Assembly: GCA_009783205.1 (NCBI GenBank)
Contig: WRHO01000004.1
Span: 1 to 64,000, forward strand
From: Oscillospiraceae bacterium
GTDB taxonomy: Bacteria; Bacillota; Clostridia; Oscillospirales; Ruminococcaceae
Length of the DNA: 64,000 nt
Direction of reading: 5' to 3'
Every line of letters starts with the position of its first letter. Within the stretch, counting starts at the first letter, position 1. The notes below the pieces were generated by a model. It did not search any database. It saw nothing but the letters and a program-made list of their open reading frames with translations, and had not been told where the DNA came from. This document shows positions 9,048 to 17,801 of the stretch, one piece after another. The translations under genes were made by a program, and so were the position numbers.

Positions 9048-10523
9048 ATGAACCATAATATTATTACTACCCCGATGAATATAAACGGGCGGGAATTTGT
9101 TTTAGCGGAAGTGACCCGCGGTATGGGGCATATAGGCGTTTTAAGATACTCCACCGACGCATACACCGCGACGGATTTCTTTTATATTGAAAACGAGCCG
9201 ATTATTAAGATTGTAAACCCTAATACGTCCGATAAACACGCCGAAAAATATATTATGCAGGTTTCGGGTTCGGAAAAATGTTCAGAGGCTATTGATGTTC
9301 GGCTTAACGCCTCCGCCGAAAACCTCTTCAGATATAATCAGGATTTGGCGCGCTCGGCAATGCCCGTGCTCGAATTGCTCAACACGGGGTTATATGTTGT
9401 TCATGAGGCTCAAATGCACCCGGCGGACGGAAGCGGAAATTTTTTCTGGAACAACTATTGTGTAAAAAAAGCTATATCCGGAACGTCGGAAACGCACGCG
9501 TCAATCGGCGACGCAAATTTCAGCCCTTGTTTCCTTATGCCGACCATTACCGCGTCGAGTTTTCAGATAAAGAAAATGTATGATATAGCCGATAAAATTA
9601 AAAGCGGAAGACAATTCGGCGGCGTCGCATATCATGTTACGGGAATGTATTCCGCGTTGCTTAAAGGACATCATGAAGCAACCGCCGCATTAATGGAGAA
9701 TGTCGACTTCAAATGCTTGGTAATCGAGCCGTTAAGCGACGTTGTATATGATTCGTCGGAGCAGGGGCAAAGCAATATCGAGCCGAAAATTGTTGCTTTA
9801 TCCTGTCCTTATGTAAACATTCCTCTCGAAGGACTTTCGGAAAAGACAATTGAACGGTTTTTGCTGACCCGAAAGCATATTAAGCCCAATGCTTTCGCCG
9901 AAATTAAGCCTAAGACGACCAAATATGTTCGCATAATGAGCAAACGCGCTTTTCCGGGACTCGTATACGAAAAAGCGGCACAGCTCCCCGATTGTGCCGC
10001 CGTAGAAGCGTCGTCGGGAATTGATTATATCACAGAGGAACAGTTGGACGCTTTATCGGCGGGTGAGGTTAAATACACCGTTATTGATGAAGAGGGAAAT
10101 GAAGAGTCGAAAACTATTGTATCCTCTAACTATTACTCAAGTATTGTCACCGTTGCAAATTATTTACAGGTGAACAGCTTTAATCGTTTTTTAACCTTTG
10201 CAATAAGCTTATTAAAAAACGACGAGCTTACCTCGGTGCATAAGTTTATTGCCGAGCGTCTTCTCGGTATAATGAACCCTACGGTACACGAATATTTTGA
10301 AGAGGTATCAAATCGAGCCGAGCAAAAAGAGGGTATAATTACCGATACCGCCGGAAGATACCGCGTTTTATGGGCGGAGCATCTTCAAAGACAACAAAAC
10401 GAAGACGAAAGCTATCAAATAAAACAAAGAAAGAACACACAGAATATGCAGGCGATAACAGAGGCAAAGGGTATCGCGTCGCTCGAAGCGGCTGTAAAAA
10501 ATATGGGTGATTCACCATACTAA
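9048..10523 (+). CDS. Hypothetical protein (491 residues)
   Basis: I do not recognise this protein. The ATG at 9048 follows GTGGAGAA; the frame is open upstream back to 8853 but that part overlaps the preceding gene and is not used. There is no signal peptide or transmembrane helix; it looks cytosolic, mixed alpha/beta, with several histidine-rich stretches (KGHHEAT, VVHEAQMHP), a middle block RKHIKPNAFAEIKPKTTKYVR and a charged, Gln-rich C-terminal helix (HLQRQQNEDESYQIKQRK) that may form a coiled coil. It sits 19 bp behind the YcxB-like membrane protein and ends at a bidirectional terminator, so the two genes form an isolated bicistronic unit. Confidence 0.7.
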   Translation: MNHNIITTPMNINGREFVLAEVTRGMGHIGVLRYSTDAYTATDFFYIENEPIIKIVNPNTSDKHAEKYIMQVSGSEKCSEAIDVRLNASAENLFRYNQDLARSAMPVLELLNTGLYVVHEAQMHPADGSGNFFWNNYCVKKAISGTSETHASIGDANFSPCFLMPTITASSFQIKKMYDIADKIKSGRQFGGVAYHVTGMYSALLKGHHEATAALMENVDFKCLVIEPLSDVVYDSSEQGQSNIEPKIVALSCPYVNIPLEGLSEKTIERFLLTRKHIKPNAFAEIKPKTTKYVRIMSKRAFPGLVYEKAAQLPDCAAVEASSGIDYITEEQLDALSAGEVKYTVIDEEGNEESKTIVSSNYYSSIVTVANYLQVNSFNRFLTFAISLLKNDELTSVHKFIAERLLGIMNPTVHEYFEEVSNRAEQKEGIITDTAGRYRVLWAEHLQRQQNEDESYQIKQRKNTQNMQAITEAKGIASLEAAVKNMGDSPY

Positions 10524-10534
10524 AAGACATTCAT

Positions 10535-10561
10535 AAAAGGCGGTCATCAAGACCGCCTTTT
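10535..10561. terminator. Bidirectional terminator between the 9048 gene and ackA
   Basis: Perfect 11-bp stem AAAAGGCGGTC/GACCGCCTTTT with a 5-nt loop, giving T-runs on both strands between convergent genes. Confidence 0.93.
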
Positions 10562-10582
10562 ATATAAAAAACTACAATAAAA

Positions 10583-11785
10583 TTACAGACCGAATAATTC
10601 TTTTGTGTCGCGCGCAATCATCAATTCCTCATTTGTAGGAACAATCCACACTTCTGTAGAGCTTTGTTCTTTTGTGAGTTTCATGAATTTGCCGCGGGTT
10701 TCGGGGTCGGCGTTTTTCTCGACGTCAAACTCTATGCCGAGAAACTCCATGTCTAAACAGACGTCGCGCCGTATATCCGCCGCGTTTTCGCCTATGCCGC
10801 CCGTAAAGATAACCGCGTCAATACCGCCCATTGCCGCCGCGTACGCGCCTATATACTTTTTGATTCCGTAACGCAGAATAAGCGTCGCTAAAATTGCGCG
10901 TTCGTCGCCTTTGTTTGCGAAATCGGTTATTTCGCGATTGTCGGCGTAGCCGCCGATACCGAGCATCCCCGACTTTTTGTTCATATATTCATCAATTTGC
11001 GACGGATTCATATTTAACTTTTTTTGCAGAAAGGTAACAACAGACGGGTCGAGCGAACCCGAGCGCGTTCCCATTAAAACGCCGTCTAACGGAGTAAACC
11101 CCATTGTTGTATCAATTGATTTACCGTTACAAATCGCGGTTATCGACGAACCGTTCCCCAAGTGACAGGAGACGATTTTCATGCTCCTTAAATTGCGGTT
11201 GGTTTTTTCCGCGAGACAGGCACCGACAAATCTGTGCGACGAACCGTGGAACCCGTATTTGCGGACGCCGTATTTCTCGTAACACTCATACGGGAGTCCG
11301 TAGATATATGCAAAATCGGGAATTGATTGATGAAAAGCGGTATCGAATATTGCCGCCTGCGGAACATTTACGGGAATAACTTTGTTACAAGCCCACATAG
11401 CCAGCGCATGGGCGGGGTTGTGCAACGGCGCAAACTCCTTCAACTCGTCGATTTTATTTATAACCTCATCGGTTATTTTCGTTGTCTTACTGAAAAATTC
11501 GCCGCCGTGAACAACGCGGTGTCCTACTGCGTTAATCTCGTCCATGCTCGAGATTACGCTCGCGGGACTTTCGGTTAAAGCATAAACGACCTTTTCAAAA
11601 GCCTCGGTATGGGTAGGGAACGGACATTCCTCCTCAAATTTGCGCGAATCAAAGGTAGTGTGCGAGATTCTTCCGTCGATTCCGATACGCTCACAATTTC
11701 CTTTAGCGATAACCTTTTCGGTTTTCATTTCGATTAGTTGATACTTTAGGGACGAACTCCCCGCGTTAATAACAAGTATGTTCAT
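10583..11785 (-). CDS. ackA: Acetate kinase
   Basis: 400 residues, the usual length. It interconverts acetyl phosphate + ADP and acetate + ATP, the substrate-level phosphorylation step of acetate fermentation. The ASKHA signature motifs are intact: MNILVINAGSSSLKYQL at the start, GHRVVHGGE, GFHGSSHRF, SCHLGNGSS, LMGTRSGSLDP and FTGGIGENAADIR. ATG at 11785 follows AAGGAAGG. No pta gene is adjacent. The divergent neighbour tmcAL uses acetate and ATP, but the pairing may be accidental. Confidence 0.98.
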   Translation of the reverse strand: MNILVINAGSSSLKYQLIEMKTEKVIAKGNCERIGIDGRISHTTFDSRKFEEECPFPTHTEAFEKVVYALTESPASVISSMDEINAVGHRVVHGGEFFSKTTKITDEVINKIDELKEFAPLHNPAHALAMWACNKVIPVNVPQAAIFDTAFHQSIPDFAYIYGLPYECYEKYGVRKYGFHGSSHRFVGACLAEKTNRNLRSMKIVSCHLGNGSSITAICNGKSIDTTMGFTPLDGVLMGTRSGSLDPSVVTFLQKKLNMNPSQIDEYMNKKSGMLGIGGYADNREITDFANKGDERAILATLILRYGIKKYIGAYAAAMGGIDAVIFTGGIGENAADIRRDVCLDMEFLGIEFDVEKNADPETRGKFMKLTKEQSSTEVWIVPTNEELMIARDTKELFGL

Positions 11786-11835
11786 TATACGACCTTCCTT
11801 ACGTTTTTTGTTACGTTTTTTGTTAATAATTTGTC

Positions 11836-11864
11836 ATTATATCATATAATTTTAAAAAAATCAA
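11836..11864 (-). promoter_or_regulatory. ackA promoter
   Basis: Minus strand TTGATT (11859-11864), 17-bp spacer, TATAAT (11836-11841). The leader would be about 45 nt. Confidence 0.65.
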
Positions 11865-11883
11865 GCATATAGGAGAAATTTTT

Positions 11884-13053
11884 ATGAAAACTGCCGCGAT
11901 TATCGCAGAATACAACCCTTTTCACAACGGACACCGATATCATATTGAACAAACGCGAAGGCTTACCGGGGCAACTCATGTCGTGGTTGTCATGAGCGGT
12001 AATTTCACACAGAGAGGGGATTTGGCGATTATTCCAAAGCACGAACGCGCCGCCGTCGCTTTAAAAAACGGAGCGGATTTGGTAATCGAGCTCCCCGTTG
12101 CGTTCGCGTTGTCGAGCGCGGAACAATTTGCCGCCGGCGCGATAACCCTTCTTAATGCGCTCGGTACGGTTGATGTATTAAGCTTTGGGAGCGAGTGCGG
12201 CGACATTGACTTAATCGGAGAGGCGGCGGGTGCGGTTCATTACGCACAAACCACCGAAAAGTTTTTCCAAGAAATGAATAGCGGTAAAACCTTTCCCGCC
12301 GCCCTTCAAGCTGCGGTAGAGGAGCATTATACGGACGATGTGGTTGATGTTCTCACCCACCCGAATAATACGCTCGGCGTCGAGTATGTTAAGGCGTTGA
12401 ACGAGTCGGGGTCAAATATTGTTCCTTTTACGATTAAGCGGGTCGGCGCGGGACATGATGAAGAAATCGAGACATTTGATAAGGAAGATATATTTGATTT
12501 AAACGACGATACAAGAATATTGTCTGCATCACAAATAAGAAAAAGAATGTTCGTCGGCGAGGGCGCGGACACATATGCAGATATAAACAGACTCGAAACG
12601 GCTATTTTGGCAAGGCTCAGAATGATGACAACCAAGGAGATAAGAAAAACACCGAATATTAACGGCGGACTCGAAAACAGGATATTTAAAGCGGCACGTG
12701 GCGCAACGAGCCTCTCCGAGCTTCATTTTCTTTCTAAAACAAAGAGATATACATTGGCGCGAATACGTCGAGCCGTTTTATGTTGTTTTCTCGGAATAAC
12801 AATGGGTGACGTAAGGATTAATCCACAATATATACGGATTTTAGCAATGAACGGTCGCGGACGCGAAATAATCGGTAAGGAATGTACGCTTCCGGTTAAT
12901 TCGTCATTGGCGACGTTGATGAAGACGAGCGAGGACGCAAAGAGACAGGCGTTGCTCGAAGACCGCTGTACTAATATATACGGATTGGCGTTTGAAAAAA
13001 ATAAGCTTTGCGGGAAGGAATTTACGCTTAAATTTAAAATAGATGATGAGTAA
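11884..13053 (+). CDS. tmcAL: tRNA(Met) cytidine acetate ligase
   Basis: 389 residues, formerly YlbM. The enzyme adenylates acetate with ATP and transfers it to cytidine 34 of elongator tRNA-Met, making ac4C. The nucleotidyltransferase HxGH motif is seen at AEYNPFHNGHRYHI (residues 8-21), followed by VMSGNFTQRGD and GADLVIELPVAFALSSAEQFA; a middle ASQIRKRM segment matches the family. ATG at 11884 has AGGAGAAATTTTT upstream. It is transcribed away from ackA and converges with glgD. A plus-strand promoter was not clear: TATAAT at 11845-11850 has only a TTGTTA 19 bp upstream. Confidence 0.95.
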   Translation: MKTAAIIAEYNPFHNGHRYHIEQTRRLTGATHVVVVMSGNFTQRGDLAIIPKHERAAVALKNGADLVIELPVAFALSSAEQFAAGAITLLNALGTVDVLSFGSECGDIDLIGEAAGAVHYAQTTEKFFQEMNSGKTFPAALQAAVEEHYTDDVVDVLTHPNNTLGVEYVKALNESGSNIVPFTIKRVGAGHDEEIETFDKEDIFDLNDDTRILSASQIRKRMFVGEGADTYADINRLETAILARLRMMTTKEIRKTPNINGGLENRIFKAARGATSLSELHFLSKTKRYTLARIRRAVLCCFLGITMGDVRINPQYIRILAMNGRGREIIGKECTLPVNSSLATLMKTSEDAKRQALLEDRCTNIYGLAFEKNKLCGKEFTLKFKIDDE

Positions 13054-13083
13054 GAACAAAAACGAGGGAATATAATTCCCCCG
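13054..13083 (-). terminator. Terminator of the glg operon
   Basis: Read leftward: 9-bp stem CGGGGGAAT/ATTCCCTCG with a 3-nt loop, then TTTTTGTTCTT. It lies between convergent glgD and tmcAL. An 11-bp direct repeat (CTATACGGTTT twice, about 13098-13119) covers the glgD stop codon. Confidence 0.7.
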
Positions 13084-13108
13084 CTTTATCGTTTATTCTA
13101 TACGGTTT

Positions 13109-14293
13109 CTATACGGTTTCGCCTTTTCCCACAAATACCGGGTAATCAACCGTCCCCATAATTGTTCGATAGCTCCCGCCTTTGATATCCTTATCCGCAA
13201 CGACATAATCCATTTCACATTTTTCGTTAATGACCGAATCTTGCATTATAATGCTGTTTTTGACCACCGAGTTTTTCCCAACTTTAACCCCGCGGAATAA
13301 AACGCAATTTTCAACAATCCCCTCAATAATGCAGCCGTCGGCGATTAGCGAATTGGTTACGCAAGCCTGTAGCCCGTATTTTGCGGGTGCCTCGTCTCGA
13401 ACCTTTGTGTAAATAGGTCTGTTTTGGTTGAATATAGCCATCCTTTTATTTATGTCCATAAGCTCCATGTTCGACTTAATGTAGGTACTCATACTGTCGA
13501 TTTGTGAATAATACCCCTCATACTTGTAGCCGAATATTTTCAACTCGTTACAACGCCGTTGCATAATATCAATATCAAAGCTGTACAAGCTTCGCGACGA
13601 CGATTCTTTAACAATATCGAGAAGAAAAGCTTTACTCATAACAAACATATTCATACTCGAGTTTACGGGTACACGCGTTTCGTCGTTTGCCGCATCGTCG
13701 GCGTTTGGATTTGCATAACTCGCTTGTGCGCGCAACAAAACATCGTATACAAGCCCTTCCTCGTTGATATTAAGTATTGTCTTAGGGCGCAGCTCGTCTG
13801 TGTTATAATTACCGCAACCGTAAACAACGGTAATGTCCGCGCCTTTCTCGGCGTGAAACTCAAGCACCTTTTTAAAATCAATGTTCACAATAACATTACA
13901 ATCGTTCATAACGATATAATCGGCAGAGGTATTCTCGATAAACCTTATTACATTTGCCAAAGCCTCTAACCTTCCGCGATAAAGCCCCCCCTGTGTGTAT
14001 GTGTTTGCGATGTTCCCGTATGGCGGCAATAATCGAAGCCTTCCGGCTTTGCGCGATAAATCCCACGAGTCGCCCGCGCCGAGGTGGTCGAGCAAGGATT
14101 GATAATTAGATTTTGTAATTACCCCGACAGATGAAATTCCGGAGTTTACCATATTTGATAAGGGGAAATCAATAAGGCGATATCTCGCGCCGAAAGGAAC
14201 GCTCCCCATTGTTCGTACTTTTGTCAGGTCGTTTATTGTTAAATCGTGCATATTTGCGAAAATAATCCCGGCTACACTCGTTAAATTTGCCAT
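13109..14293 (-). CDS. glgD: Glucose-1-phosphate adenylyltransferase subunit GlgD
   Basis: 394 residues. The N-terminal nucleotidyltransferase fold is recognisable ([30 protein letters not shown]), but the glycine-rich nucleotide loop GGxGxRL of active GlgC is replaced by FANMHDLTIND, as usual in the regulatory GlgD subunit of Firmicutes. The C-terminal left-handed beta-helix (CIIEGIVENCVLFRGVKVGKNSVVKNSIIMQDS) is intact. It is expected to form a heteromer with GlgC for ADP-glucose synthesis. Last gene of glgB-glgC-glgD, 23 bp behind glgC, with AGGAGAATCACC before its ATG. Confidence 0.95.
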   Translation of the reverse strand: MANLTSVAGIIFANMHDLTINDLTKVRTMGSVPFGARYRLIDFPLSNMVNSGISSVGVITKSNYQSLLDHLGAGDSWDLSRKAGRLRLLPPYGNIANTYTQGGLYRGRLEALANVIRFIENTSADYIVMNDCNVIVNIDFKKVLEFHAEKGADITVVYGCGNYNTDELRPKTILNINEEGLVYDVLLRAQASYANPNADDAANDETRVPVNSSMNMFVMSKAFLLDIVKESSSRSLYSFDIDIMQRRCNELKIFGYKYEGYYSQIDSMSTYIKSNMELMDINKRMAIFNQNRPIYTKVRDEAPAKYGLQACVTNSLIADGCIIEGIVENCVLFRGVKVGKNSVVKNSIIMQDSVINEKCEMDYVVADKDIKGGSYRTIMGTVDYPVFVGKGETV

Positions 14294-14316
14294 GGTGATT
14301 CTCCTATTCTATTCTT

Positions 14317-15531
14317 TTACATATTTGTATCAATCATTTCTTTGGGTTTAATAACCGTATTATCTTTTATCTCAACCCTATGCCCTATTACGGCAACGCC
14401 CCAGTTTTCTTCACTTATATTTTCAATTTTTTCGGGACGTTCGCCGATAATCACGTTTTCGCCAATCACCGTATCCTCTCCGACAATTGCGTACTGAACC
14501 ACCGCGCCCTTTTTAATATACGCGCCCGGCATAATTATACTGTCCCGAACCTCCGCCCCCTTTTCAACCGTCACCCCCGCGAAAAGAATCGAAAAGCCCA
14601 CAAGTCCGTCTATATTGCACCCCTCGGTTATCATTGAATTTTCGATTGTACAGTTTTCGCCGCAGTAATGTGGCGGCATAATATCGTTTCGCGAGAAAAT
14701 ACGCCAGTTTGAATCGTATAAATCCAAAGGGATTCTTGGGTTAAGCAAATCCATATTTGCGTCCCAAAGGCTGTCTATTGTTCCGACGTCCTTCCAATAT
14801 GATTCAAAGTTGTACGCCACCATTTTACAGCCGTCCTTGAGCATATCGGGAATTATATTCCCGCCGAAATCTTTCTTTGCCGTTTCGTCCTTTTCGTTGG
14901 CAATGAGATATTTTTTTAGCTTTTTCCACGAATAGATATATACGCCCATTGACGCCAAATTAGATTTTGGCTCGGCGGGTTTTTCGGCAAATTCCGTTAT
15001 AATTCCGTTTTCATCGACGGACATTATACCGAACCTCGACGCCTCTTCCCAAGGAACCTCAAGCACCGCGATTGTAACGTCGGCGTTTTGTTTTTTGTGA
15101 TAGTCTAACATTTTTGAATAATCCATTTTATAAATATGGTCGCCCGCTAAAATAGCCACATATTCCGGATTATACCTGTCTACGAAATTCATGTTCTGAT
15201 AAATAGCGTTAGCCGTTCCCGCATACCAAGATTTGCTCCCGCCGGAGCTTTCGTAAGGAGCCAATACATGAACCCCCCCGTGGACTCTGTTCAATCCCCA
15301 CGGGTTACCGTTACCTATGTACTCGTTGAGTACAAGCGGTAAATATTGCGTAAGAACCCCAACCGTATCAATTCCCGAATTGACACAATTTGACAAAGGG
15401 AAATCAATAAGCCTGTACTTTCCGCCATAGGGAACGGCGGGTTTCGCCATATCCTGCGTCAGTGCGTATAGTCTCGACCCCTGTCCCCCCGCTAAAATCA
15501 TAGCGACACATTCTTTTTTTACGTGTTTCAT
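14317..15531 (-). CDS. glgC: Glucose-1-phosphate adenylyltransferase, catalytic subunit
   Basis: 404 residues. It makes ADP-glucose from glucose-1-phosphate and ATP, the committed step of glycogen synthesis. The catalytic loop [41 protein letters not shown] and the glucose-phosphate site ([11 protein letters not shown]) are all intact, unlike in the neighbouring GlgD. The beta-helix domain follows ([19 protein letters not shown]). ATG at 15531 with AAAGGTTATTAT upstream; it lies 52 bp after glgB. Confidence 0.97.
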   Translation of the reverse strand: MKHVKKECVAMILAGGQGSRLYALTQDMAKPAVPYGGKYRLIDFPLSNCVNSGIDTVGVLTQYLPLVLNEYIGNGNPWGLNRVHGGVHVLAPYESSGGSKSWYAGTANAIYQNMNFVDRYNPEYVAILAGDHIYKMDYSKMLDYHKKQNADVTIAVLEVPWEEASRFGIMSVDENGIITEFAEKPAEPKSNLASMGVYIYSWKKLKKYLIANEKDETAKKDFGGNIIPDMLKDGCKMVAYNFESYWKDVGTIDSLWDANMDLLNPRIPLDLYDSNWRIFSRNDIMPPHYCGENCTIENSMITEGCNIDGLVGFSILFAGVTVEKGAEVRDSIIMPGAYIKKGAVVQYAIVGEDTVIGENVIIGERPEKIENISEENWGVAVIGHRVEIKDNTVIKPKEMIDTNM

Positions 15532-15583
15532 ATAATAACCTTTCTGTGAAGTTTTTTAGTTAAACGGTATATATATTTTATAC

Positions 15584-17545
15584 CTACTTAGCGACTTTAT
15601 TTGTAGAAGTTTCTGCCTTCTTTTTGTTTCTCAGCGGTTTAAGAAAAAACGCCGACATAGGTGCTAATTTAACGGTAAGCGCGTAATTTTGTCCGTGCAT
15701 CAAATTAGGCTCGGGTACCGCCGTAAGATTTTTGTTAATAAGTCCGCTTCCCCCAAATAATTTATCGTCGGTCGAAAAAACCTCTTCATAATTTCCCGCG
15801 TAAGGAACGCCGAACGTATATTCCCGGTGTTCCTTCGGAAGAAAATTAGCGACGACGATTAACTCGTCCGGCTCTGCGTCGGGTTTATTTTCGGACTTTG
15901 ACGCAATTCTTCTGAATATAATAACGCTATTGCTGTTATCATCGGGTACAATCCAACTGAACCCGCTCCAATCGCTTTCGTTTTCCCAAAGCTCCTTTGA
16001 CTCAAGGTAGAACGTGTTTAGCTTTTGAACAAACCCGTGCATTACCTTGTGTTCTTCGTATTCGAGTACCCCCCAGTCTAATGAGGTTTCATAATTCCAC
16101 TCTTTAAACTGTGCAAATTCCTGTCCCATGAACATTAACTTTTTCCCGGGATGACCAATCATATATAATAAAAATGTTCTGAGCGAATCAAAGCGTTTTT
16201 CCCGCGGCCCGCTCATTTTGTCAAGCATTGAGCATTTACCGTGTACAACCTCGTCGTGCGAAATCGGAAGTATATAATTCTCCGAAAAAGCATAGTGGAA
16301 CGAGAAAGTCAACATTCCGTGGAAATTATGGCGATATTCGGGACTCATAGACATATAAGACAACATATCGTTCATCCAACCCATATTCCACTTGTAGTTA
16401 AAGCCGAGACCGCCGACGTCGGCGGGTTTTGTTACCATTGGCCAAGCCGTGGATTCCTCCGCAATCATAAGGAGATTTGGGAAGGCTTTGAACAAATTCG
16501 CGTTGAGCTTTTTTAAAAAAGCAATAGCTTCAACATTTTCGTTTCCGCCGGAGTTGTTCGGACGCCACTCCTTCCTGTCGTAATCGAGATACAACATTGA
16601 CGCGACCGCATCGACCCGTAACCCGTCAATATGATACTCCTTTATCCAATAATACGCATTAGAAATCAAAAAAGACTGAATCTCGCCCTTTCCCCAATCA
16701 AATATACAAGTTCCCCAGTTATGATGTTCTTTTTTCAGCGGGTCGGAATACTCGTAACAACACTCGCCGTCAAATTCGTACAAACCCGCCGCATCCTTTG
16801 GAAAATGCGCGGGAACCCAGTCTAAAATAACGCCTATATTATGACAGTGACAATAATCGACAAACTCCATAAAATCATGCGGCGTTCCGTATCTCGAGGT
16901 GGGGGCGAAATATCCGATACCCTGGTACCCCCACGAACCGTCATACGGAAATTCGGCAATCGGCATCATTTCTATATGGGTATACCCCATCTTTTTCACG
17001 TAAGGAATAAGGTTACTCGCAAGCTCCATATAACTGAAAAGCTCGTCGCCGCCCCGTTCCTTTTTCCACGAGTTTAAATGTACCTCATATATATTCATGG
17101 GTGAGCGGTAGGAATTAAAGCCCTCGAGCTTTTTTTGCCATTCCTTATCCTTCCATCTGTACCCCGAAATATCGTAAAGCTTTGAGGCGGTATTCGGTCG
17201 CGTTTCCATATGAAAGCCGTAGGGGTCAGCCTTAAGCTTGACCATTCCCGCTGCCCCCTCAATAGAGTATTTGTATGTGTCATACTGTTTCAGCGAGGGG
17301 ACAAATGCCTCCCACACGCCGGTTGTCTCAAGCTGTTCCATTGTGTTTTTTCCGCGGTCCCAGTTGTTGAAGTCGCCGACAACGCTTACGCTTTTTGCGC
17401 GCGGAGCCCACACCCTAAAAATAACGCCGTCGGTCGAATTCTCTCGTGTAAAATGCGCCCCGAAAAAGTCGTACCCCTCTAATAATTCTCCCTCGCGGTA
17501 AAGATGTAACGGAATATTATACTCCGGTTTTATTTTTTTTACCAT
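15584..17545 (-). CDS. glgB: 1,4-alpha-glucan branching enzyme
   Basis: About 653 residues, GH13. An N-terminal CBM48 domain (FRVWAPRAKSVSVVGDFNNWD) precedes the catalytic barrel: MPIAEFPYDGSWGYQG, nucleophile in GLRVDAVASMLY, acid/base in MIAEESTAWP and the stabiliser in LPISHDEVVHGK. It introduces alpha-1,6 branches in glycogen. The start was set at 17545 (MVKKIKPEYN). An in-frame ATG at 17557 belongs to the recurrent ATGGTCAT leader and lies only 1 nt after GGAAAGG, too close for normal initiation; it could still be used. A clean promoter lies at 17621-17649. First gene of the glg operon. Confidence 0.95.
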   Translation of the reverse strand: MVKKIKPEYNIPLHLYREGELLEGYDFFGAHFTRENSTDGVIFRVWAPRAKSVSVVGDFNNWDRGKNTMEQLETTGVWEAFVPSLKQYDTYKYSIEGAAGMVKLKADPYGFHMETRPNTASKLYDISGYRWKDKEWQKKLEGFNSYRSPMNIYEVHLNSWKKERGGDELFSYMELASNLIPYVKKMGYTHIEMMPIAEFPYDGSWGYQGIGYFAPTSRYGTPHDFMEFVDYCHCHNIGVILDWVPAHFPKDAAGLYEFDGECCYEYSDPLKKEHHNWGTCIFDWGKGEIQSFLISNAYYWIKEYHIDGLRVDAVASMLYLDYDRKEWRPNNSGGNENVEAIAFLKKLNANLFKAFPNLLMIAEESTAWPMVTKPADVGGLGFNYKWNMGWMNDMLSYMSMSPEYRHNFHGMLTFSFHYAFSENYILPISHDEVVHGKCSMLDKMSGPREKRFDSLRTFLLYMIGHPGKKLMFMGQEFAQFKEWNYETSLDWGVLEYEEHKVMHGFVQKLNTFYLESKELWENESDWSGFSWIVPDDNSNSVIIFRRIASKSENKPDAEPDELIVVANFLPKEHREYTFGVPYAGNYEEVFSTDDKLFGGSGLINKNLTAVPEPNLMHGQNYALTVKLAPMSAFFLKPLRNKKKAETSTNKVAK

Positions 17546-17566
17546 ATATATGACCATACCTTTCCG
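17546..17566 (-). promoter_or_regulatory. Recurrent GGAAAGG/ATGGTCAT leader before glgB
   Basis: On the minus strand GGAAAGG (17559-17565) is followed after one base by ATGGTCAT (17550-17557) and then by the glgB ATG. The small GAG/CTC hairpin seen in other copies is absent. Here the leader ATG is in frame with glgB. Confidence 0.6.
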
Positions 17567-17620
17567 AAATATAAATATATCTATATAGAGTATATTTTTT
17601 TTATTTTCCTAATTTTGTTA

Positions 17621-17649
17621 ATTATATCACGAATCAATTCAAAAGTCAA
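17621..17649 (-). promoter_or_regulatory. glgB operon promoter
   Basis: Minus strand TTGACT (17644-17649), 17-bp spacer, TATAAT (17621-17626). Confidence 0.85.
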
Positions 17650-17696
17650 AGGTATAAAACATTTTCTATAATTTTCAATAAACAATCGCTATAAAA

Positions 17697-17715
17697 TTTG
17701 TGCATATTGCACAAA
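17697..17715. promoter_or_regulatory. 19-bp palindrome (operator candidate) upstream of purF
   Basis: Arms TTTGTGCA and TGCACAAA around a 3-bp TAT centre, about 50 bp upstream of the purF -35 box. The same arms with centre AAT occur at 38500-38518 upstream of groES. Not a CIRCE, Fur, Rex or ArgR box as I know them; the regulator is unidentified. Confidence 0.55.
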
Positions 17716-17765
17716 AGAGATTTTGCAATCTATAATAGTTTACAAAAAATATTATTAATTACCCC

Positions 17766-17794
17766 TTGCAAAAATTTACAAGACGTAGTAAAAT
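17766..17794 (+). promoter_or_regulatory. purF-his operon promoter
   Basis: TTGCAA (17766-17771), 17-bp spacer, TAAAAT (17789-17794). The predicted transcription start falls within a few bases of the purF ATG at 17802, implying a leaderless mRNA. Confidence 0.6.
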
Positions 17795-17801
17795 ATAATG
17801 T

